Shown: positions 57,946 through 64,000 of the stretch, in pieces
How positions within the stretch are numbered: position 1 is the stretch's first letter
How the letters are laid out: each line of letters begins with the position of its first letter
Source of the DNA: Acidihalobacter yilgarnensis
GTDB lineage: Bacteria > Pseudomonadota > Gammaproteobacteria > DSM-5130 > Acidihalobacteraceae
Direction of reading: 5' to 3'
DNA length: 64,000 bases
NCBI RefSeq assembly: GCF_001753245.1
Contig: NZ_CP017415.1
Coordinates: 706,001-770,000, forward strand
Position numbers and translations under genes: made by a program
Notes under the pieces: generated by a model
The model's input: the letters and a program-made list of their open reading frames with translations, nothing else
Database searches by the model: none
What the model was told of the DNA's origin: nothing

Positions 57946-58674
57946 ATGCGACGTCCTTCAACCAAGGCTTATGAGCTTCGCTCACACAACCCCGTGCGTA
58001 ATCGTTTAGGGCTTGCGCTTGCGCTCGTGCTGCTGATTTCTGCGGGGGTGGGACTTTACTGGGCTGGTTACCACGCATCTGGGGTAGCCTCCGCGCATAT
58101 GCGGGCAGCCTTGTCGAAGCTGCGCAATCAGGTGGATTACCTGCAGCAACGTAACCAACAGCTCCTGGGCAATAGCGCGCAGCTTGGCCGCTCTGGCGAA
58201 ATTGATCGCGAAGCCATGCGGCGGGTTCAGGCCATGCTCAATCAGATGCAGGGTAAGTTGGCCGATTTGACCGAGGAGGTTTCCTTCTATCGCAGCATTG
58301 TGTCTCCGTCCAAGCTCAAGCCCGGTTTGCATCTTCAGCGCTTTGCGTTGACGGCCACTGGAACGCGGCACGGGTTTCGTTACCACCTTGTTCTAACGCA
58401 GGTGCAGGACAAGCATGCGGTCGTCAAAGGACGCGTTAGTGTTCAGATTGTCGGGCAGTCGAATGGGCATACCAAGAAACTGGACATGGCTGCGCTGGTA
58501 GGTGGCGGGCTCGATTTCTCATTCCGGTATTTCCACGACTTCAGTGGTAACTTCTCCCTGCCAGATGGTTTTGTGCCACAGCGGGTCGAGATCAAGGTGA
58601 CGCCCTTCACGCGCAAGGTGGCGGGTGTCGAGCAGACGGTAACCTGGAAACAGGCGACGACAGGAGAGGGTTAG
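57946..58674 (+). CDS. membrane-anchored coiled-coil protein, DUF6776-like
   Basis: A 242-residue protein: a short basic N terminus, one membrane anchor near residues 24-45 (LGLALALVLLISAGVGLYWAGY), then a coiled coil of about 70 residues (ALSKLRNQVDYLQQRNQQLL, LADLTEEVSFYRSIVSP) and a C-terminal beta-rich domain (LHLQRFALTATGTRHGFRYHLVLTQV). This matches what I recall of DUF6776. Function is unknown, though its gene next to bactofilin suggests a cell-envelope or cytoskeletal role. ATG at 57946 follows the argC stop by two bases; a TTG at 57940 is the alternative. Confidence 0.8.
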   Translation: MRRPSTKAYELRSHNPVRNRLGLALALVLLISAGVGLYWAGYHASGVASAHMRAALSKLRNQVDYLQQRNQQLLGNSAQLGRSGEIDREAMRRVQAMLNQMQGKLADLTEEVSFYRSIVSPSKLKPGLHLQRFALTATGTRHGFRYHLVLTQVQDKHAVVKGRVSVQIVGQSNGHTKKLDMAALVGGGLDFSFRYFHDFSGNFSLPDGFVPQRVEIKVTPFTRKVAGVEQTVTWKQATTGEG

Positions 58675-58677
58675 GTC

Positions 58678-59103
58678 ATGTGGGGCGGGAAGAAAAAATT
58701 CAACGCGGTGCGGGTCGATACACTTATCGGTAAAGGTACCGTGATCACGGGGGGTGTGAGTTTTATCGGCGGCCTTCATGTGGACGGGCGTGTACAGGGT
58801 AACGTGACTGCGGGCGATACCAGCGGAACGATGCTGGTGTTGAGCGAGAACGGCGCCATTGAAGGAGAAGTCCACGCCCCTAATATTGTGCTCAATGGGG
58901 TGGTGGATGGCGATGTGCATTCGTCAGAGCATCTTGAGCTTGCGACCAACGCCAAAATTAGGGGTGATGTGTACTACAACCTCCTGGAAATGGCGGTCGG
59001 TGCGGAAGTAAACGGCAATCTGGTGCATCGCAAGGGTGGGAAATTGCAATTGGAAGACCGACGGGAGGATCAGGAACAAGCCGACACCACGACTGATTCT
59101 TGA
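58678..59103 (+). CDS. bactofilin (polymer-forming cytoskeletal protein)
   Basis: A 141-residue protein with the bactofilin (DUF583) beta-helix core: VDTLIGKGTVITGGVSFIGGLHVDGRVQGNV, LVLSENGAIEGEVHAPNIVLNGVVDGDVHSSEHLELATNAKIRGDVYYNLLEMAVGAEVNGNL. It should polymerise at the inner face of the membrane and help scaffold envelope enzymes. Its ATG lies three bases after the coiled-coil gene stop, with GGAGAGG overlapping that stop, so the two are coupled. The C terminus is charged and probably disordered. Confidence 0.93.
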   Translation: MWGGKKKFNAVRVDTLIGKGTVITGGVSFIGGLHVDGRVQGNVTAGDTSGTMLVLSENGAIEGEVHAPNIVLNGVVDGDVHSSEHLELATNAKIRGDVYYNLLEMAVGAEVNGNLVHRKGGKLQLEDRREDQEQADTTTDS

Positions 59104-59169
59104 CTAAATCAGTCAACTTAAGCTAGCGTGTTCACCTGGCAGAAACCCCTGCGATGGAGGGAGTCCCCA

Positions 59170-59529
59170 ATGAGTACCGAACTGGCCGAAAACACAATGC
59201 CCGATCCGCTGTTGTTCACCGATTCCGCGGCGAGCAAGGTCAAAGAGCTGATCGATGAGGAGAACAATCCGGATCTCAAGCTCCGCGTCTTCGTGAGTGG
59301 AGGCGGCTGTTCCGGGTTCCAGTACGGCTTTACGTTTGACGAAAATGTTAGCGACGGCGATACGGCGGTGGAAAATGCCGGCGTGACATTGTTGATCGAC
59401 CCGATGAGCTATCAGTACCTAGTGGGTGCTGAAATCGACTATACCGAAGGTTTGGAGGGCGCGCAGTTCGTGATCCGTAACCCGAACGCTACGACTACCT
59501 GCGGTTGCGGTTCGTCGTTCTCCGTGTAA
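59170..59529 (+). CDS. erpA: iron-sulfur cluster insertion protein ErpA
   Basis: A 119-residue A-type carrier that delivers Fe-S clusters to apoproteins. The conserved cysteines are C47 in [13 protein letters not shown] and C111/C113 in [12 protein letters not shown]. The D-x-x-S-x-x-Y-L region ([34 protein letters not shown]) is typical. ATG at 59170 follows GGAGGGAG; the in-frame opening at 59128 is weaker. A very strong hairpin at 59546-59595 follows 16 bases past the stop. Confidence 0.96.
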   Translation: MSTELAENTMPDPLLFTDSAASKVKELIDEENNPDLKLRVFVSGGGCSGFQYGFTFDENVSDGDTAVENAGVTLLIDPMSYQYLVGAEIDYTEGLEGAQFVIRNPNATTTCGCGSSFSV

Positions 59530-59545
59530 GCAATCAATAATGTAC

Positions 59546-59595
59546 CGCGCAACACGAGAAAGGCGACCACATGGTCGCCTTTCTCGTGTTGCGCG
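59546..59595. terminator. 24-base perfect inverted repeat (bidirectional terminator) after erpA
   Basis: Arms 59546-59569 and 59572-59595 are perfect reverse complements over 24 bases, separated only by CA. The central part has the AAAGGCGACC / GGTCGCCTTT form common to intrinsic terminators, with an extra GCGCAACACGAG extension on each side. It ends the erpA transcript and shields the next gene. Confidence 0.9.
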
Positions 59596-59616
59596 CCGTG
59601 TTAGCGACGAGTAGCC

Positions 59617-60420
59617 ATGATGAAGGGAATGCACGCGCCCTTGCTTGGACCTCATGAGTGCCCGCCTGTGGTTGGCGTATGTATAGCGGGCGCAGGCCGC
59701 TTGTGCTTTGTCTGTGAACATGCCGGACAGGCCATACCAGAGCGGTTGGATGGCCTTGGCCTTCAAGAGACGGCGCTGAATTCGCATATCGCTTGGGATA
59801 TTGGCGCCTATGCGGTGGCCGAAGCTCTGTCCCGACGTTTTGATGCGCCTTTGGCTGCGCAGGTCTATTCCCGATTGGTCTGTGACTGCAATCGCCTCGC
59901 CGAAGACCCCGACTGCATTCCCGAGCGTAGCGAGCACACCACCATCCCCGGCAATCTTGCCCTGGCGCCGGTGGCCCGGCAGGCGCGTATCGATGCGATC
60001 TGGACGCCATTCCAGGACTTTGTGCGGCAGTTGCTGGATGCCCGGCAGGCACAGGGGCGCCTGGAGGCATTGATTGCGGTCCACAGCTTCACGCCAAAGT
60101 ACGAAGATGTCGTGAGAGAGATGCATTGTGGTTTGCTGTTTCGTGAAGATCGCCGGTTGGCGGATGCCGTCGGCGCTTATCTGCGGCAAGTGCCGGGGTT
60201 GATCGTGGCTGAGAATGCCCCCTATTCACTGTTCGAATTGCAGGACTATACGATCCGCGAACATGCAGAGCGTAGGGGCTTGCCCTATCTTCTGGTCGAA
60301 ATTCGTCAGGATCTGATCAGCACGGCTACGGGGCAGCAGGATTGGGCGCGTCGACTGGGAGATGCGATTGAGGGCGCATTGGCGACACTCTCCGAGAAGC
60401 ACAATCCAGTATCGCGCTAG
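59617..60420 (+). CDS. N-formylglutamate amidohydrolase family protein
   Basis: A 267-residue member of the N-formylglutamate amidohydrolase (FGase) superfamily: LCFVCEHAGQAIPERL (metal-binding E-H-A/S-G), HIAWDIGAYAVAEALSRRFDAPLAAQVYSRLVCDCNR, AVHSFTPKY, and YLLVEIRQDLI near the C terminus. In other bacteria the family acts in histidine breakdown or on related N-formyl or N-acetyl amino acids, but no hut genes are nearby, so the substrate is unknown. ATG at 59617 is used (a second ATG follows). Its stop overlaps the anmK stop (CTAG), as the genes are convergent. Confidence 0.87.
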   Translation: MMKGMHAPLLGPHECPPVVGVCIAGAGRLCFVCEHAGQAIPERLDGLGLQETALNSHIAWDIGAYAVAEALSRRFDAPLAAQVYSRLVCDCNRLAEDPDCIPERSEHTTIPGNLALAPVARQARIDAIWTPFQDFVRQLLDARQAQGRLEALIAVHSFTPKYEDVVREMHCGLLFREDRRLADAVGAYLRQVPGLIVAENAPYSLFELQDYTIREHAERRGLPYLLVEIRQDLISTATGQQDWARRLGDAIEGALATLSEKHNPVSR

Positions 60421-61534
60421 AGACTGGCAGGGTAAACGCCGCCGAGGATGACGGGATGCCGCGCGCCGGTCACGGTGGGTAGGTTCCCCGGCAGCCCACG
60501 CAGGGTGCGGTCAGCGAGCCAGGCAAAGGCCGTCGCCTCGACCCAGTCTGGCTCCACGCCGTGGCTGGCGGTCGATTCGACCGTTATCGGGGCCATGAGC
60601 TGCTTGAGGCGCGTCATTAAGTGTTGATTGTGAACGCCGCCCCCGCAGACCAGAATGCGCGCACAGTTTGATCCATAGGCGCTTACCGCATCGCGGATGC
60701 TGCGTGCCGTGAGTTCGGCGAGCGTGGCTTGGATATCGGCAGCCGGTAAGCCCGGGTGCCGATGCGTATGTGCCAGCAGCCATGCTTCATTGAAGCGTTC
60801 GCGCCCTGTGCTTTTCGGGGAGGCGCCGTGAAATACGGATCGGCCAACATGTCGCCGAGCAATTGAGCATCGACGCACCCGCTGGCCGCCCAGGCGCCCG
60901 CTTTGTCGAAGTGACAATCCATATGTATTCTGGCATGCAGATCCATGAGTACGTTGCCGGGGCCGGTATCGAAGCCAGTCGTTGGTGCATCCGGAGTGCT
61001 CGGTAACAGTGTGATATTGGCCATGCCGCCCAGGTTTAGAATTACGCGCGTCTCACTGCTTGCACGGAGATGGGCGTGGTGGTAGGCAGGCACCAGTGGC
61101 GCGCCCTGCCCACCTGCTGCCATGTCGCGTCGGCGGAAGTCGGCGACGGTGGTGATCCCGGTACGTTCGGCGATGCGATTGGGATCGCCGATCTGAAGCG
61201 TAAATGGATTTTCGTGGTTGGGTTGGTGCCAAAGTGTCTGGCCGTGGCTCCCGATCGCGCAAACGGATGTCGCCCGGCAGTTGCTCTGTGACAGCAGATC
61301 GAGCACGGCTGTCGCGAACAGTTCACCCAATTGGACGTCGAGCACGCCGAATCGCTGTAGGTCTATCGTCTTTGATGAAGTGATGAGCGCAAGGATTTCT
61401 TGCCGCAACGGGTCTGGCATCGGAAAGGTGATTGCGGCGCGATGCGTGATGATCGAATCGTCTATTTCAACCAAGACGGCGTCTACACCGTCGAGGCTGG
61501 TACCGGACATCAGGCCGATATACAGGGGCGACAT
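60417..61534 (-). pseudogene. anmK: anhydro-N-acetylmuramic acid kinase, frameshifted
   Basis: The 5' part reads as AnmK: LYIGLMSGTSLDGVDAVLVEID, IGSHGQTLWHQPNH, VADFRRRDMAAGGQGAPLVPAYHH, VILNLGGMANITLL and GFDTGPGNVLMDLH, up to DPYFTAPP. The 3' part, in another frame, continues with KSTGRERFNEAWLL, ADIQATLAELTARSI, ILVCGGGVHNQHLMTRL and GVEPDWVEATAFAWLA. One C added to the four-C run (plus-strand G run 60817-60820) restores PPPKSTGRERFN and a protein of about 372 residues. AnmK recycles anhydro-MurNAc to MurNAc-6-phosphate. The start overlaps the M23 stop (TGATG). Confidence 0.88.
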
Positions 61535-62934
61535 CAGGGTTGGCGCGAACTCAAGGCCAGCGCGGTGCGGCTGTATTCGGTCATCATCGCGAGCAAGGGC
61601 GTGCTGCGTGCCTTGAAGGATGCCCTGTAACGGTCAGGCAAGGGTGCCGCGGCTGGCAGTGCGACGGTCAACGGATTGCGATGTACGCCGTTGACTCGGA
61701 ATTCGTAGTGCAAGTGTGGCCCTGTTGCCAGCCCCGAACGTCCGACGTAGCCGATTACAGTGCCTTGGCGGACGCGGCTGCCGGGCTTGAGTCCATGCGC
61801 GAAGCGTGATAGATGTCCATACACCGTGCTGTAGCGGTGCCCGTGCTGGAGGATAATGACTCTGCCATAGCCGCCCTTCCAGCCGACGAAAATAGCCTTT
61901 CCATCCCCTGAAGCGCGAATTGGCGTACCCATCGGTGCGGCGTAATCCACCCCCTTATGCGCACGCATACGGTTCAAAATCGGATGTTTGCGTAAGCCGA
62001 AACGAGAGCTGATGCGGGTGAATTTGACCGGGGTGCGCAAAAAGGCCTTGCGTAGGCTGCGCCCTTCTGGCGTGTAGTAGTCGTCACGCCCATCGTGAGT
62101 GAAACGTATGGCCTTGTAGTAATGCCCTTGTGTGGCGAATTCGGCAGCGACGATTTGGCCGTTGCCGACCTTTTCGCCATGGTCATAGAGGGCGTCGTAG
62201 ACAACTGTAAAATGATCGCCTGGCCTGATGTCCTGGGCGAAGTCGATATCCCAGGCGAAGATGTCGGCCAGTGCCATGATCTGTGCGTCGGATAAACCGG
62301 CCTTTCGGGCATCGACATATAGTGAGTCCTTGATCACGGCATGCGCTTGGACTTGACGTCGTTCATAGCTGCGTTCGATCAAGCTGACGTGATAGATGCC
62401 GTCCTCGCGTTCAAAACGGGTGATGCTCGTCATGCCGTTCTGAATATCAAGTTGTTGAAGTTGCCCATCTGCAATGATGAGATCGAGTGTTTGGCCTGAG
62501 GCAAGCTGATTCAGTTGGTTCATGTGCTTATCGGCTTGCAGTAGCCCCCCTAGGGCCGTGCCGACACCGACCTTCTGCAATATGGCGGATAGCGTATCGC
62601 CAGGGCGCACGATCTTGTGGATCGTATGTTCAGAAGAGGCTTCGGGGCGAGGGGATGGCGTTGAGGCGGGTAATACGACACCACCCTCATGATACGCGGG
62701 CAATTTAAGGGTGAGGTGGCTACGTGCCGTCGTTGCTGCTTTTTCGATATGATCGGCCGCCATGCGAGGATTGTCCGCAGGCCGCGCGCGAGATTCGTTG
62801 TTGTTTGGCGGTGAGGTGCTGGCCAGCACAGCGCCTATGATGCCAAGACCGGCAGCGAGCAATGTATAACGCAGGCGCCAGTGACCCTTTGAGGGGCGAT
62901 GGTCTACGCGATGTTTAAAGTCTTGTCGCAGCAC
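61534..62934 (-). CDS. M23-family peptidoglycan endopeptidase with LysM-like domain
   Basis: A 466-residue envelope protein. N-terminal anchor ([19 protein letters not shown]), then a linker, a LysM/OapA-like region ([31 protein letters not shown]), a Csd3-like middle domain, and the LytM/M23 zinc domain: [36 protein letters not shown] (H and D ligands) and [16 protein letters not shown] (H-x-H). It resembles MepM/YebA of E. coli, which cuts D,D cross-links for wall growth. It overlaps anmK and is divergent from tyrS, as in pseudomonads. Confidence 0.93.
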   Translation of the reverse strand: MLRQDFKHRVDHRPSKGHWRLRYTLLAAGLGIIGAVLASTSPPNNNESRARPADNPRMAADHIEKAATTARSHLTLKLPAYHEGGVVLPASTPSPRPEASSEHTIHKIVRPGDTLSAILQKVGVGTALGGLLQADKHMNQLNQLASGQTLDLIIADGQLQQLDIQNGMTSITRFEREDGIYHVSLIERSYERRQVQAHAVIKDSLYVDARKAGLSDAQIMALADIFAWDIDFAQDIRPGDHFTVVYDALYDHGEKVGNGQIVAAEFATQGHYYKAIRFTHDGRDDYYTPEGRSLRKAFLRTPVKFTRISSRFGLRKHPILNRMRAHKGVDYAAPMGTPIRASGDGKAIFVGWKGGYGRVIILQHGHRYSTVYGHLSRFAHGLKPGSRVRQGTVIGYVGRSGLATGPHLHYEFRVNGVHRNPLTVALPAAAPLPDRYRASFKARSTPLLAMMTEYSRTALALSSRQP

Positions 62935-63029
62935 CGTGTGGTATCTCCATGACGCAAGGTGGCTCGACGCAACATAAACGGGAGCCGGCGACGGGTCAAT
63001 CGCTGCCCCAAGGCTACGGAGTCAGTTAC

Positions 63030-64000
63030 ATGGTGAAAGTATCGGTGGATGGCGTTCTTGCCGAGCTACAGCGAGGGGTGGATGAGATTTTGCCGCTGGA
63101 GGAGCTTCGGAGCCGTCTGCAGTCAGGCAGGGCGCTTAGGATCAAGGCCGGTTTTGACCCGACGGCACCAGATCTGCATTTGGGGCATACCGTACTTCTT
63201 AACAAGCTACGTCAGTTTCAGATGCTCGGGCATGAGGTTTTGTTTCTGATCGGTGATTTCACCGGCATGATTGGTGACCCGACAGGCAAGAGCGTTACCC
63301 GGCCGCCGCTGACGCGAGAGGATGTGTTGGCTAACGCGCGCAGCTATGAAGAACAGATATACAAGATACTCGATCCTGCCAATACAACCGTTATGTTCAA
63401 CTCGACCTGGATGGGCGAGATGAGTGCATCGGATTTGATTGGGCTCGCGGCCAAACACACGGTTGCGCGCATGCTAGAGCGTGATGATTTCAGTAAGCGT
63501 TATCGTGAAGGACGCGCGATCGCGATCCATGAATTCCTTTACCCAATAATACAGGGATACGATTCGGTCGCCATGCACGCCGATGTCGAATTAGGTGGCA
63601 CCGATCAGAAATTCAACCTGCTCATGGGGCGTGAGCTTCAGAAGGGATACGGGCAGGCGCCGCAGGTGATCATGACGTTGCCCATACTCGAGGGCCTGGA
63701 CGGCGTGCAGAAGATGAGCAAGTCGCTGGGTAACTATATAGGTATCACTGAACAAGCTGATGAAATGTTCGGCAAGCTGATGTCGGTTTCCGATGACCTG
63801 ATGTGGCGCTACTTTGAATTACTGAGCTTTAGATCGGCGGACGATATTGAGGGACTGCGCCAAGAAGTTGCGGCGGGCGCCAATCCACGAGACATCAAGA
63901 TGCAACTTGGCTGCGAACTCGTGGACCGATTCCACGGCGAAGGCGCGGGTGTCCTGGCGCAACAGGCGTTTGTTGATCGGTTCAGGCGGGGTATGTTGCC
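63030..64000 (+). CDS. tyrS: tyrosyl-tRNA synthetase, C-terminal part outside window
   Basis: The first 323 codons of a class I synthetase that charges tRNA-Tyr. Motifs: [41 protein letters not shown] (HLGH form of the HIGH motif), [34 protein letters not shown] and [15 protein letters not shown] (KMSKS). The TyrZ-like form matches the gene next to anmK and the M23 peptidase in Pseudomonas. ATG at 63030 has GGAG eight bases upstream. The 95-base gap to the divergent M23 gene must contain both promoters. The gene runs off the window end. Confidence 0.96.
   Translation, partial: MVKVSVDGVLAELQRGVDEILPLEELRSRLQSGRALRIKAGFDPTAPDLHLGHTVLLNKLRQFQMLGHEVLFLIGDFTGMIGDPTGKSVTRPPLTREDVLANARSYEEQIYKILDPANTTVMFNSTWMGEMSASDLIGLAAKHTVARMLERDDFSKRYREGRAIAIHEFLYPIIQGYDSVAMHADVELGGTDQKFNLLMGRELQKGYGQAPQVIMTLPILEGLDGVQKMSKSLGNYIGITEQADEMFGKLMSVSDDLMWRYFELLSFRSADDIEGLRQEVAAGANPRDIKMQLGCELVDRFHGEGAGVLAQQAFVDRFRRGML

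Overview
The window is about 62-65% G+C by eye and densely packed with bacterial chromosomal genes. The gene set suggests a motile, Gram-negative gammaproteobacterium: lgt-thyA-folA, ampD-ampE, motAB, cobalamin-dependent metH, bpt, erpA, anmK, OprB-type and other outer-membrane barrels, and a FliA (sigma-28) promoter. The block argC / DUF6776-like / bactofilin / erpA / anmK / M23 peptidase / tyrS matches the gene order I recall from Pseudomonas aeruginosa PA0662-PA0668. I infer an environmental relative of the Chromatiales/Ectothiorhodospiraceae group (Acidihalobacter-like), but I cannot confirm a species. I saw no tRNA, rRNA, IS element, prophage or CRISPR array.

Layout. 1-5.3 kb: the 5' part of a DUF255 thioredoxin-like gene, a divergent NinX-like/YwgA-like fusion gene, rlmI, and the overlapping lgt-thyA-folA run. 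5.6-9.4 kb: a PAS protein overlapping a zinc-binding chemoreceptor, then an EAL-HDOD protein. 9.5-13.0 kb: a copper operon (cueR, copA, copZ, glutaredoxin) behind a MerR-type operator. 13.1-18.2 kb: two small membrane proteins, a thioredoxin, ampD, a frameshifted ampE, a histidine phosphatase and a tandem HD/HD-GYP protein. 18.2-21.4 kb: an NAD(P)-binding protein and a PAS-GAF-GGDEF-EAL protein. 21.4-25.7 kb: a MacB-like ABC operon with two FtsX permeases. 25.8-36.4 kb: housekeeping and accessory enzymes (DUF2322, HisN-like phosphatase, histidine phosphatase, bpt, wrbA, metH, tag, rhodanese, TPMT, frameshifted lysE, Nudix). 36.4-45.0 kb: an outer-membrane barrel, an exported pentapeptide-repeat protein, a FliA-driven chemoreceptor, and an OprB porin with a Fur box next to an RND pump and a frameshifted adaptor. 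45.0-52.7 kb: an HDOD protein, motAB, an MFS transporter, a DedA/PAP2-like/LssY protein and a zinc CDF exporter. 52.7-56.8 kb: a three-domain glycosyltransferase and a ClC antiporter. 56.9-64 kb: the argC-to-tyrS block.

Themes. Motility and second-messenger control recur: two chemoreceptors, motAB, GGDEF-EAL, EAL-HDOD, HD-GYP and HDOD genes. Metal and envelope transport recur too (copper operon, CDF, RND, ABC, ClC), as does cell-wall recycling (ampD, ampE, anmK, M23 peptidase).

The most unusual observations are the NinX/YwgA-like fusion, the nine-unit exported pentapeptide repeat, an RND pump paired with an OprB porin under a Fur box, a catalytically degenerate PAP2 domain between DedA and LssY domains, and a 50-base near-perfect palindrome after erpA. 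At least four reading frames (ampE, lysE, the RND adaptor, anmK) are broken, each repaired by adding one G/C to a G/C run. A fifth case is weaker. The uniform direction makes sequencing undercalls likelier than true gene loss.
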